Source: Clostridia bacterium
GTDB taxonomy: Bacteria > Bacillota > Clostridia > Christensenellales > UBA1242
Direction: 5' to 3'
Assembly (NCBI GenBank): GCA_023228225.1
Contig: JALOBO010000004.1
Span: 1-64,000 of the forward strand
DNA length: 64,000 nt
Of the stretch, positions 49,497-58,013 are shown piece by piece. Within the stretch, counting starts at the first letter, position 1. Every line of letters begins with the position of its first letter. Both the position numbers and the translations under genes were made by a program. Under the pieces are notes generated by a model. The model worked only from the letters and a program-made list of their open reading frames with translations, was not told the origin of the DNA and searched no databases.

Positions 49497-49802
49497 ATGA
49501 ATAAAAGAATTCCAACACTTGATGAATTTATTTTTGAATCATCAAATGATGAATGTATGTACTTATTCAAATTTGAAAGTAATTACACGACACCTGATGG
49601 CAAAGAATTGATTCCTGCATACGCAAGATTAACGCATGCACAAAGAAATAAGATTGCAAATTATGCTGCAGTTTTAAATACTAGAGGATTCGGCGATGCA
49701 ACAGAAATTTCTGATTTTATGAAAAAAGAAAACGATTACAAACTTGTAAGTTATGATGATTTATTAGTATATGTTAAATCGGCTGTAAAAAATAAGAAAT
49801 GA
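49497..49802 (+). CDS. CTS-like module protein 3
   Basis: MNKRIPTLDEFIFESS start (IFE-S), then a helical body (AYARLTHAQRNKIANYAAVL). 101 residues. Confidence 0.8.
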   Translation: MNKRIPTLDEFIFESSNDECMYLFKFESNYTTPDGKELIPAYARLTHAQRNKIANYAAVLNTRGFGDATEISDFMKKENDYKLVSYDDLLVYVKSAVKNKK

Positions 49803-50080
49803 TGAATATACGAATTCCATTATTTGATACCTTTATATTTGAAGCTGTACGCAATGATATCAGTTCTTTTATAAAAAGCTCAAGAGCAAAAACAGTTCAT
49901 GAACTTGAGAATGAATTATTAAAAGAATTTGCGATAAATTCTTGCAAAGTTGATGGCGAAGGTATTCTTGGTATTAGCATTAATGGATATATGATTTGCG
50001 TTGAATATTCAAAGCCAATAAATAAATTAAATTACATACTGGAATACCCGGTTGTATCAATTTATACAGATGAAACATAA
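49802..50080 (+). CDS. CTS-like module protein 4
   Basis: ATG 49802 (or 49799). MNIRIPLFDTFIFEA start (IFE-A), the most divergent of the tandem set, then an 80-residue body. Its first base is the last base of its predecessor's stop codon. Confidence 0.75.
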   Translation: MNIRIPLFDTFIFEAVRNDISSFIKSSRAKTVHELENELLKEFAINSCKVDGEGILGISINGYMICVEYSKPINKLNYILEYPVVSIYTDET

Positions 50081-50087
50081 CTATAAT

Positions 50088-50417
50088 ATGAAAAACAGAA
50101 TACCAAGTTTGGATGAACATATAAACGAAGCTGAATCAAAACATTATTTAAAAGCTAATGATACGTTAATTGCAACTGAAGATATTTCAGTATTCGTTGA
50201 AAAGTCATATATGCAATCAATTCCAGCAGACGAACGTGAACGAGAATCATGGAAAGGCTGTTACTTTACAATTAAAAAAGGGAATGAGTTTTCTTATCTT
50301 AGAAGCAATGATTATGACAAATCTTATTTCAAATTGTCGAATGGCGCAACTTTCTTAATTGAAGTAGGAAGACCTGAATCATGGGTTGAACGTAATAACA
50401 TAAAAATAAAAAAATAA
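50088..50417 (+). CDS. CTS-like module protein 5
   Basis: Start at 50088: MKNRIPSLDEHINEAES (INE-A). Body includes RERESWKGCYFTIKKG. 109 residues. Confidence 0.8.
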   Translation: MKNRIPSLDEHINEAESKHYLKANDTLIATEDISVFVEKSYMQSIPADERERESWKGCYFTIKKGNEFSYLRSNDYDKSYFKLSNGATFLIEVGRPESWVERNNIKIKK

Positions 50418-50419
50418 GT

Positions 50420-51157
50420 ATGAAAAACAGAATACCAAAGTTCGATGAATTTTTGAATGAAGCAAACTTATCGAATGAAGCATTAAAATTTAAAAAGGGT
50501 GATGCTATTATTGTAACTAAGCCATTTAATCATAAAGATATTGATTTTAAACTTAGTGCAACATCCTGGTTTGGCTCACACGTTGCGGCAACAAATAATT
50601 TTTTAAAAAATAGCAGCCGTGAAGTAGAAAAAGATGATGTTCTTTTTATATTCAGCGAAGACGGTAAAATTGAAATTGATAAAAATGGCAAGCCACTTGC
50701 TGTCGTAAAAGGATACCAAGGCGGATATACTGAAATACTGCAAGGTGTGAAAATGACTGCTTGGGATATATCGTCATACGAGTTTAATTATGATTATAAC
50801 GATTTTATGTTACAACTTATGTTTGTTGCTTTACATAATGGTTGGGCAAAAATAATCAAATATAGTAGTTTTCCTGCTGACAAAAAAGAATACATGGAAG
50901 GCGCTGTTAAATATAGCAGATTAAGTTACGGTGCAGGAAAATATGATTTGATTCATGATGATATGCATATTGTTAACATAAAAAATATAGGTAACGATAA
51001 ATATATTCTTTCAGGATACAATTCAATAGACGGTAAAAAAATACCAGATGTTTTAATTTCTAAAGAAAAAATATATAAAGATAAGTTTTATTTAAAAGAT
51101 AAAACGGAAGTAACCGGTGATTTATTTGATAACACATTACGACAACTGTTTGGATAG
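50420..51157 (+). CDS. CTS-like module protein 6
   Basis: 245 residues, the largest of the tandem set. MKNRIPKFDEFLNEANLSNEA (sites LNE-A and perhaps SNE-A). Body is mixed alpha/beta with WDISSYEFNYDYNDF. Unknown function. Confidence 0.82.
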   Translation: MKNRIPKFDEFLNEANLSNEALKFKKGDAIIVTKPFNHKDIDFKLSATSWFGSHVAATNNFLKNSSREVEKDDVLFIFSEDGKIEIDKNGKPLAVVKGYQGGYTEILQGVKMTAWDISSYEFNYDYNDFMLQLMFVALHNGWAKIIKYSSFPADKKEYMEGAVKYSRLSYGAGKYDLIHDDMHIVNIKNIGNDKYILSGYNSIDGKKIPDVLISKEKIYKDKFYLKDKTEVTGDLFDNTLRQLFG

Positions 51158-51184
51158 TAAACAATTTAAAATAAGTAATTATGC

Positions 51185-51688
51185 ATGTTAGAAATTTTCA
51201 ACACTTTTAATGCAACATTAGGTTTAACATCACTTATTGTTGGCGTTGTTACATTTATCATATATCTTTTAGCTGTAAGAAGCGATTTTGGCAATGTTAA
51301 ATCAATTTCAATGAGTTATTATTATGTTAAGCCTCATTGGTTATTTCAAGTATTTATTTGGGTTTCTGCTGCAAGCATAATGCTATCTGCTCAAACATTA
51401 ATGCATATGATTGCTGGCACCTGCTTGTTGATAATGGCTGCATATCCTACAATTAAAGAAAAGAAATTTTATGTTCCGCATATGATTTTTGCAATTTCTG
51501 GAATAACAACAGCAGTTTTAGGATTAGGAATTGAATTTGGCTTATGGTGGTTAATTGGCATAGGTGTTGTGTTAGCAGGTATTGCAACATTATTAACATT
51601 CAAAAAAGATACATACATTTACTGGATTGAAGTTATTTCAATTGCAACAGTAATCATTGGAATTTTTATAGGAAGATATTTAAAATAA
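51185..51688 (+). CDS. Polytopic membrane protein
   Basis: 167 residues with about five or six membrane segments. SMSYYYVKPHWLFQVFIWV recalls a small family of uncharacterised membrane proteins. It interrupts the CTS-like cluster and lacks the module itself. Confidence 0.82.
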   Translation: MLEIFNTFNATLGLTSLIVGVVTFIIYLLAVRSDFGNVKSISMSYYYVKPHWLFQVFIWVSAASIMLSAQTLMHMIAGTCLLIMAAYPTIKEKKFYVPHMIFAISGITTAVLGLGIEFGLWWLIGIGVVLAGIATLLTFKKDTYIYWIEVISIATVIIGIFIGRYLK

Positions 51689-51698
51689 AAGAAACAAA

Positions 51699-51953
51699 AT
51701 GGAAAGAAGAATACCAACACTTGATGAACACATCAATGAAAGCATTAATGAATCGCTTGAAATGTACAAAGCAAACAAAGAAAAAAATGAAATAAAATTT
51801 ATTAATGTAGGAACATTAAAAGATTTTATTGCAAATTCTGGGATAAAAGATTCAATGTACACTGCTAATAAAGAAAAATCAATTATCAAGTTTATTAATT
51901 ATGCAGAACTAAAGAATGCTATTTCTTATTTAGAAAAAAAATATAATAAGTAA
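51699..51953 (+). CDS. CTS-like module protein 7 with internal repeat
   Basis: 84 residues. MERRIPTLDEHINESINES start, then two copies of a 23-residue unit: MYKANKEKNEIKFINVGTL... and MYTANKEKSIIKFINYAEL.... Basic body, suited to binding DNA. Confidence 0.8.
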   Translation: MERRIPTLDEHINESINESLEMYKANKEKNEIKFINVGTLKDFIANSGIKDSMYTANKEKSIIKFINYAELKNAISYLEKKYNK

Positions 51954-52354
51954 TGGAAAGAAGAATACAAACACTTGACGAATATATTAATGAAAGCATA
52001 ATTAATGAATCTGATGGTCCAGATTTTGTAGGACCCAAAGAATTGCCAGTTGGCACAATTCTTGCATACGAAAAAAATGATAATGACAAATTAACAGTTT
52101 ATAATTTACAAGTTGTTAAACATTATTATGGAACAACTGCATACTTACGACCGGTGAAATTCCGTTCTAATGCATCCGGTGCAAATCAATGGAACATGTG
52201 GGAATGGTGCAGAGAAAAAGATAAAACATATGCAGGTGTATTAAAACACTTTAGAATTATTCCTCAATCTGAATTTGAAAAAATTGTTGATGAATCAGAA
52301 TTATCACCATCTGAAAAGCAAACGTTATTAAGTGGAAAAAACTGGAAGCGTTAA
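51953..52354 (+). CDS. CTS-like module protein 8
   Basis: 133 residues. MERRIQTLDEYINESIINES start; body with ANQWNMWEWCREKDKTYAG. Shares one base with module protein 7. Confidence 0.8.
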   Translation: MERRIQTLDEYINESIINESDGPDFVGPKELPVGTILAYEKNDNDKLTVYNLQVVKHYYGTTAYLRPVKFRSNASGANQWNMWEWCREKDKTYAGVLKHFRIIPQSEFEKIVDESELSPSEKQTLLSGKNWKR

Positions 52355-52371
52355 TAAAATACAAACAAATT

Positions 52372-52402
52372 AAAGGATTTATCGAAAGGTAAATCCTTTT
52401 TT
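52372..52402 (+). terminator. Intrinsic terminator
   Basis: AAAGGATTT/AAATCCTTT, 9 bp, with T run; ends the CTS-like operon. Confidence 0.88.
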
Positions 52403-52419
52403 ATGAAACTATTTGAACA

Positions 52420-52437
52420 TTCTGTATATAATATAAA
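52420..52437 (+). promoter_or_regulatory. AT-rich phage-type promoter
   Basis: TTCTGTATATAATATAAA upstream of the secreted protein gene. Confidence 0.65.
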
Positions 52438-52473
52438 ATAAAATTATAAACTAATCTATTAAAATTAAAAATC

Positions 52474-52881
52474 ATGAAAAGAATCTTTTTAGCAATTGTC
52501 TTTGCATTAACTTGCGCATTATCTTATTCACAAACAATCAGTGACGAACAAATATTAGTACTGTTGAATCAATCAGCAGTAACAATGAATACAACGTGTC
52601 CACGAATGATTGATGATATAACCCGTTTGGAATTCACTAAGGTATACCCGCCAAAAACTATTGATTACAATTATACATTGCTTGCTCCTAAAAGTAATTT
52701 TACAGATTTGCAAATATCAGAAATAAAATCAAAAATGGAAGTTTCATTAATACAAAATATTCGTATTAATAGTGCAATGGGCATACTTAGAGATAATAAT
52801 GTAACATTTATTTATACATATAAAGATATGAATGGCGTATCTTTCTTTTCTGTAATCATATATCCTTATCAATACAAATAA
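52474..52881 (+). CDS. Secreted protein, 135 aa
   Basis: MKRIFLAIVFALTCALSYSQT is a clear Bacteroidota-style signal peptide with cleavage before Q or T. The mature 115 residues are mixed; no lipobox Cys. Periplasmic or secreted; unknown role. Confidence 0.85.
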   Translation: MKRIFLAIVFALTCALSYSQTISDEQILVLLNQSAVTMNTTCPRMIDDITRLEFTKVYPPKTIDYNYTLLAPKSNFTDLQISEIKSKMEVSLIQNIRINSAMGILRDNNVTFIYTYKDMNGVSFFSVIIYPYQYK

Positions 52882-52886
52882 CATAT

Positions 52887-53678
52887 ATGTCAAATATAAT
52901 CAACTCAAATGGTGAAAAGTATCATGACAATTTTCTCCATGGACCTTTAGATGTTCAAGTTAAAAACATGTTAGAATCTTTTTCAGGAACAAAAATTGAA
53001 TACGAAATTGATTATAACAGTTTGTACTTAATCATATATGGCATTAAATTTGAATTAGCAATAAAAGGTACGATTCGATTGCAGCTGTATAGAAATTATT
53101 TCGATATGAATAAGAAAGAAATGTACATTGGGATCGAAAATAAATCGTCAAAATACAATCTTACGTTACCTATTAATGTAGATGTTACCGCAAAATTAAC
53201 AAAATTCTTTAAAAACTTAGAATTCTTAAAGAATAAAATTGACGAACTCCGTACATATATTCCAAAATTTATTGCAATCAGACCAAACATTGGCAATAAG
53301 AAATTTGAAAATCTTATTGCATCAAAATTTGTGCACGACGCAGTAAAAGTAAATGCAACCATAATTGACATTGACAACTTGTTTATTGATAAGTATCCTG
53401 CTTTTGACATATACGGAATTGACAAACGTATAAATTATAGAATGTATTATGGAATTGTAAAGGTAGGCAATGAATACACAATGGAAACTCGAAGAAATGC
53501 AATTGAAATTTTAAACAAAAATGCATATAGCAATGACATTGCTGGTATGGAAAAACAACTTAAAGATGTTAAAGAATTGCAAAATTGCATAGATAACTTC
53601 AAAATAACAGAACCCGATTTTATCGAATACTTCAATATGAAAAGCGAAATACACGAGATTTTAAATAAAATAGGATAA
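52887..53678 (+). CDS. Hypothetical protein, 263 aa
   Basis: Soluble; repeated basic and helical stretches, coiled-coil-like at residues 205-245. Last base shared with the next gene. Unknown. Confidence 0.85.
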   Translation: MSNIINSNGEKYHDNFLHGPLDVQVKNMLESFSGTKIEYEIDYNSLYLIIYGIKFELAIKGTIRLQLYRNYFDMNKKEMYIGIENKSSKYNLTLPINVDVTAKLTKFFKNLEFLKNKIDELRTYIPKFIAIRPNIGNKKFENLIASKFVHDAVKVNATIIDIDNLFIDKYPAFDIYGIDKRINYRMYYGIVKVGNEYTMETRRNAIEILNKNAYSNDIAGMEKQLKDVKELQNCIDNFKITEPDFIEYFNMKSEIHEILNKIG

Positions 53679-54067
53679 TGAAAATCATTTTTACAGGATA
53701 CATTGATGACAATGGAAATCAAATTTTTACAGGTGACAGATTAAAAAGTGAATACGGATATGAAGTTACTGTTGTGAAAGATGGCAACGATTATGTTGGA
53801 AAATTAATTTGCAGCAAATCACACAGTTGCAAAGATATACCGTATTCGCTAAATAACGGTAAAGGATATAAAAAATCTAAGCCCTTTGAAAAAGATGATG
53901 AAATTCGTTTCATAAATAAGTTGGAATATTATTCTTCAACACGTCTTGGTAGCAAAGGTAAAATTATCAAAACAGCAAACTCGGTATTAGGTATATGCCA
54001 CTGGATAAAATTCAAATCGGGCGAGAATTGGTTATACGATAATCAGATTGAACTTTGGAAAAAATAA
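53678..54067 (+). CDS. Hypothetical protein, YopX-like start
   Basis: 129 residues. GYIDDNGNQIFTGDRLKSEY resembles the (I/E)GD module of YopX-like phage proteins. Likely a small beta barrel. Unknown. Confidence 0.78.
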   Translation: MKIIFTGYIDDNGNQIFTGDRLKSEYGYEVTVVKDGNDYVGKLICSKSHSCKDIPYSLNNGKGYKKSKPFEKDDEIRFINKLEYYSSTRLGSKGKIIKTANSVLGICHWIKFKSGENWLYDNQIELWKK

Positions 54068-54079
54068 ATGTCATTTCCA

Positions 54080-54110
54080 TTGCTATTGCTTCATTAATGT
54101 TGTATATTTG
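54080..54110 (+). promoter_or_regulatory. Host-type promoter
   Basis: TTGC at 54080 and TATATTTG at 54103. Confidence 0.88.
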
Positions 54111-54152
54111 ATTTTAAACAATTGATAAATACAAATTTTAAAATCATTGGTT

Positions 54153-54350
54153 ATGGCAAATCAAAATGAAGCATTAGAAAAATTATTACTTGAATATTTG
54201 TTAAAAAATGGTCCGGAAGGTCTTGCAACATTAGCAAGTAAAACAATTGATAGAGCTGGTCCTTTCTCTGGTTTAACAATTAATGAAAATCGTAAAATTT
54301 TCGCAAGTCATATAATAGGTTTAAATTCTCGTTTGTTAACTGAAAGATAA
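54153..54350 (+). CDS. Hypothetical helical protein, 65 aa
   Basis: ATG 54153. Contains LLKNGPEGLATLASKTIDRAG; a KYGPEGLYDIA segment in the protein at 62279 is similar. Unknown. Confidence 0.8.
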   Translation: MANQNEALEKLLLEYLLKNGPEGLATLASKTIDRAGPFSGLTINENRKIFASHIIGLNSRLLTER

Positions 54351-54354
54351 TTTT

Positions 54355-54732
54355 ATGGAAACTTATTTGATACATCAAAAAACACATTACTTATCAATAA
54401 ATAACATACCGTTATACAAACATACATTTCATTTTGCATCTAGCTTATACGATGCAAAATGTATTCTTAAAGATTTAAAAGCAACTGAACGATACAAATC
54501 GACATACAGTAAAAAACTTATTGATGCGCAAGCAATAAGAAAGTTATTCAAAACCATTTACATAGGAAAACACAAATCAATTTCAAATAACGTTGAGTAT
54601 AATTATTATTCAATTTATGGTGAAATGAATTTTGTTGATGAACATACAGGTAAAAACTACTGGTTTGAACAACAAGTCAATTTAGAAATTGGAGCAGAAC
54701 TTGAAATAATCATTAAAGAAGTAAAATCATGA
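54355..54732 (+). CDS. Hypothetical protein, 125 aa
   Basis: His/Tyr-rich, alpha/beta. Overlaps the next gene by 4 bases. Confidence 0.85.
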   Translation: METYLIHQKTHYLSINNIPLYKHTFHFASSLYDAKCILKDLKATERYKSTYSKKLIDAQAIRKLFKTIYIGKHKSISNNVEYNYYSIYGEMNFVDEHTGKNYWFEQQVNLEIGAELEIIIKEVKS

Positions 54733-54890
54733 ATCTATTGTTAAAGTTTTTATCGTTGTTCTTTACAATTGAACCAGATGATTCAGTTTGTCCTAAATGT
54801 AATGGCTACGGCGAAATCGAAGTTATATTCGGAAAGCATTCAGCTATGATGAAATGCGATTGTCAAGATTCAAAAACATATAATTCTTAA
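54729..54890 (+). CDS. Small DnaJ-type zinc-finger-like protein
   Basis: 53 residues; CPKCNGYGEIEV and a later CDC form half of a DnaJ Cys-rich domain. Hydrophobic start. A second such protein lies at 63673. Confidence 0.72.
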   Translation: MNLLLKFLSLFFTIEPDDSVCPKCNGYGEIEVIFGKHSAMMKCDCQDSKTYNS

Positions 54891-54900
54891 AACTATTGTC

Positions 54901-55224
54901 ATGGAAGTAAAATTAAAAGATGGTATTTATATCAGTGGGCATTCATCAACCGATGAAATTCCGTATTACGAATTTGTAAAAGGAGCAACACCTGTAATAT
55001 ATGCAGGTTTAATTGCTGAAATTCCAGAAGATATTGCAAAAGACTGCGTTGAACATTTCATAGGACGCTGTAAATACAAAAATTACAGTCCTGACAGATT
55101 GATTGAAGGAATCAAATTTCCCGGCGGTTTTAATTATGCTGCATTATCAATTGCATCTGCATGTAAAGAAACTGATACTGTTTGTTTAATTTATACAAGA
55201 GGTCGCGATGAAAATTCATATTAA
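54901..55224 (+). CDS. Hypothetical protein, 107 aa
   Basis: Alpha/beta; overlaps the ATPase gene by 17 bases, suggesting a partner. Unknown. Confidence 0.83.
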   Translation: MEVKLKDGIYISGHSSTDEIPYYEFVKGATPVIYAGLIAEIPEDIAKDCVEHFIGRCKYKNYSPDRLIEGIKFPGGFNYAALSIASACKETDTVCLIYTRGRDENSY

Positions 55225-55852
55225 AGAATCGTTTAGAAAATTCAATGCTGGAGATACTTATGATTTTTCAGACTTGAGGCTGTTAAAGTATATTTGCATT
55301 GCTGGTGAAAATGGTTGCGGTAAAAGCTCATTATTCCATTCATTGCGTGGGCAAAAAAATGATTTGAAATCGGCATCGTTACACGAAAGAGGATTTGAGG
55401 AAATTTCAAAAAACGTTGAAATTGAACACAAGTACGAAAAAATCTTTTATTACGATAATGTAAAAGACAATGGCAATGATTTTCAGGTTGCATATACAGC
55501 ATCAGAATATATTTCATCTGGCGGTTTTGCAACCCGTGACAAATCGCATGGCGAATCATCTATGATTCAATTTTTCATTTTCTTTGAGAAATTACAAAAG
55601 GAAATTGTTAGTGGTAAAACGTTAATAGTACTTGACGAAGTTGATAACGGATACAGTATAAAAAATATGAGCAATTTTATAAATCTTATTGATAAATTGA
55701 CATATAAACTTGGCGCTGATGTTATTGTTATAACGCATAATCCGTTTCTTATGGCAAAATCTCATATACTGTATGATTTTGACAAAAAAATGTTTACTTC
55801 ATCATCAGATTATATTGAGAAACAAACAGGATTTAAGCTTACAAAAATTTAA
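55208..55852 (+). CDS. ABC/SMC-type ATPase
   Basis: 214 residues. Walker A GENGCGKSS at 33-41, an ABC-like signature SHGES, Walker B TLIVLDEVDNG and a switch His in VITHNP are all visible, so it should bind and hydrolyse ATP as a dimer. It is shorter than Rad50/SMC and has no coiled coil, matching small phage and bacterial ATPases of unknown role. Coupled to 54901. Confidence 0.88.
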   Translation: MKIHIKESFRKFNAGDTYDFSDLRLLKYICIAGENGCGKSSLFHSLRGQKNDLKSASLHERGFEEISKNVEIEHKYEKIFYYDNVKDNGNDFQVAYTASEYISSGGFATRDKSHGESSMIQFFIFFEKLQKEIVSGKTLIVLDEVDNGYSIKNMSNFINLIDKLTYKLGADVIVITHNPFLMAKSHILYDFDKKMFTSSSDYIEKQTGFKLTKI

Positions 55853-55856
55853 AACT

Positions 55857-56144
55857 ATGATGACAAAAGATTTATTATTGGATATGGCAAAGGAATCAGG
55901 CAAAAATAGATTTCGTTTGCTTGCTGGTATGAACGAGACACAATGGATTTTTAATTGGTGTGATGCGGAATATAACTATATAGGTATGTGTACATCGGAT
56001 ATGGATAAATTCAAAATTGATTATTCATTAGATGAATTGCCGGATATTATTGATAACGCATTATCATGGCTAGAACGTGCAAAAGCAATCAATAATGGAA
56101 CATACGCATTAACATTAACTAACTTATATATTATGGCAATATAG
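55857..56144 (+). CDS. Hypothetical protein, 95 aa
   Basis: ATG 55857. Helical C-terminus; its last codons lie in a long hairpin. Unknown. Confidence 0.8.
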   Translation: MMTKDLLLDMAKESGKNRFRLLAGMNETQWIFNWCDAEYNYIGMCTSDMDKFKIDYSLDELPDIIDNALSWLERAKAINNGTYALTLTNLYIMAI

Positions 56145-56160
56145 GAAACTATATTGCCAT
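56133..56160 (+). other. 12-bp hairpin with GAAA tetraloop
   Basis: ATGGCAATATAG-GAAA-CTATATTGCCAT, perfect. It overlaps the stop codon and lacks a T run; an RNA-stability or weak termination element. A TGTATATAAAATAAA promoter-like string follows. Confidence 0.65.
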
Positions 56161-56189
56161 TTGTGTATATAAAATAAAATTGAAAATAT

Positions 56190-56375
56190 ATGATAGGCGA
56201 AATTGTAAAGTATTCACACAATGATATAACATGTGTAGGTGAAATTGTTGATAAAATTAAAATGTGGGAGATGGGTAGCAATTCAATTACAAACGTAACA
56301 GGCTATTTAATAAAAGAAAATGAAACCCGAAAACTGCATTCAGTAAAACATTCTAAATTAATTGAATTATGTTAG
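56190..56375 (+). CDS. Hypothetical protein, 61 aa
   Basis: Small beta protein (IGEIVKYSHNDITCVGEIV). Overlaps the next gene by 7 bases. Confidence 0.78.
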   Translation: MIGEIVKYSHNDITCVGEIVDKIKMWEMGSNSITNVTGYLIKENETRKLHSVKHSKLIELC

Positions 56376-56647
56376 GAGATATCTTAAATCGCATAATTGC
56401 GGTAGAAAATCTTATCGAGGATAATGATTACATAGATAGCGATAATAAACTTGAAGAAGTTATTTCCGATATCGAAACTGAAATTGACGCATTACGAGGA
56501 ATTGATGATAACACTGATTATAGTTTATCTTTATTGACTAAACGATTAGATAAATGCAAAGAAGATATTGATATGTTCGATGCAGACGCAGAATTAGGAT
56601 TCATGTTTCCTAATGAAGAAGAATACTTTACTGATGATGACTTTTAA
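56369..56647 (+). CDS. Acidic hypothetical protein, 92 aa
   Basis: Strongly acidic, helical; ends EEEYFTDDDF. A DNA-mimic role is conceivable from charge alone. Confidence 0.8.
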   Translation: MLGDILNRIIAVENLIEDNDYIDSDNKLEEVISDIETEIDALRGIDDNTDYSLSLLTKRLDKCKEDIDMFDADAELGFMFPNEEEYFTDDDF

Positions 56648-56657
56648 AATTTGCAAT

Positions 56658-56858
56658 ATGGAACTTAATGTAACAAAGAAAACTGAATTTACAATAAAAC
56701 CTGCTGACTTAGATGAAATCTTAAAACTGTATTTCAAAGAGCATCACAATGTTGAAATAAACGCTATAGCAACACGCATCAAACATGATGGCGATGGCGG
56801 TTACGCAATTAATTATATAGAATGTACACAGGTTACTAAAAGTACAATTAAAAAATAA
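56658..56858 (+). CDS. Hypothetical protein, 66 aa
   Basis: ATG 56658. Small alpha/beta protein. Unknown. Confidence 0.78.
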   Translation: MELNVTKKTEFTIKPADLDEILKLYFKEHHNVEINAIATRIKHDGDGGYAINYIECTQVTKSTIKK

Positions 56859-56862
56859 TGAC

Positions 56863-57294
56863 ATGTGTTTAATTACAAGACAAAAAGAACCTGAAATTTT
56901 ATCACGCGATATAAGAACATTCAAGGTATTAAAAGTTGAAGATGGCGTTCCACCGTGCGCAATACATCAAACTTTTTGGTATGAATTGAATCAACTATAT
57001 GAAACTGATATTGTTGAATCAGAATTGCCTGCTCCATATGATTCTAAAGTAACTGAATTTTATGTGTTGGATGCATCGTCATACAACGCAATCAGAAGAA
57101 ATTTGAAAGAATATGATCTTATTGCGTTAGGTAAAGGATTTCATTCATTTGCAAATCGCAAAAGAGCTGCTGGTGAAATATGGCGAACAAATTATGAATT
57201 ATTTGAATGTTTAATACCTGCAGGATCTGAAATATTTTATGATGAAACAGGACTTTGTGTATCGAATAAAATAAAGATATTAAAACAAATATAA
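56863..57294 (+). CDS. MCLIT-family phage protein (paralogue 3)
   Basis: 143 residues. MCLITRQKEPEILSRDIRTF start, GKGFHSF middle, and CLIPAGSEIFYDETGLCVSN end. Intact, unlike the copy at 37798. Unknown function. Confidence 0.85.
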   Translation: MCLITRQKEPEILSRDIRTFKVLKVEDGVPPCAIHQTFWYELNQLYETDIVESELPAPYDSKVTEFYVLDASSYNAIRRNLKEYDLIALGKGFHSFANRKRAAGEIWRTNYELFECLIPAGSEIFYDETGLCVSNKIKILKQI

Positions 57295-57710
57295 TGTTAG
57301 AATTAGTAAAAATTGAAGTGCAACGAGTAAAATGTTATTCGCCACTTGGCATATTCATCGGTTGGGCTAATGAATATGAATTTAATGATTTACGTGCAAG
57401 AATTGCCGAATCTGGTGCCGAAGGATATTCGATTGAATTTAATGGTGAACGTATTCCAATAACACCAGTTGGCAAAATTGACAATTGGCCACAAGGTCTT
57501 TTCGATTTTAATGAAATTGCAATTTCCAGAATGTTTAAAGTCCAAATTGCAAAATGGAAAAAAGAAAATGCTGAAAAGGAAATTGCAATTCAGCAAGCCA
57601 AAAATAAAATTGGAATTAAAACTGACGAATGCGATTGTAGCGAATATCCTGCAATTCATCAAGGTCCCGGGAAACCTCTAATTTGTTCAAACTGTAATCA
57701 AGAACTTTAA
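57294..57710 (+). CDS. Hypothetical protein with C-terminal Cys pairs
   Basis: 138 residues. Helical middle; ends CDCSEYPAIHQGPGKPL, then CSNCNQEL. One-base overlap with the previous gene. Confidence 0.83.
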   Translation: MLELVKIEVQRVKCYSPLGIFIGWANEYEFNDLRARIAESGAEGYSIEFNGERIPITPVGKIDNWPQGLFDFNEIAISRMFKVQIAKWKKENAEKEIAIQQAKNKIGIKTDECDCSEYPAIHQGPGKPLICSNCNQEL

Positions 57711-57711
57711 T

Positions 57712-57999
57712 ATGAAAACGAAGGAAGATTTTAGAATAGAGAAATCGAAGCATCCATTTTGCGTTGGTGCTTATTATTTTTCAGTACAAGAATTTTGTGA
57801 AGTCAGATCATTCAGTTGGAGTAAGTTTAAATTTGTAACTAAAAAAGAATGGCTTCATACAGATGCAAAAAGGGTGCAGAATGGCCATTATATTGAGCAT
57901 ATACCGAACAAGTATAATACGTATGATGAAGCTGTTAAAGCAATTCAATTGCTTATATGGCAACAAGATTTGAACAACCCTGAATTCATAAATATATAA
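57712..57999 (+). CDS. Hypothetical protein, 95 aa
   Basis: Aromatic, basic alpha/beta protein. Unknown. Confidence 0.82.
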   Translation: MKTKEDFRIEKSKHPFCVGAYYFSVQEFCEVRSFSWSKFKFVTKKEWLHTDAKRVQNGHYIEHIPNKYNTYDEAVKAIQLLIWQQDLNNPEFINI

Positions 58000-58013
58000 A
58001 ATAAAGAAATTAA

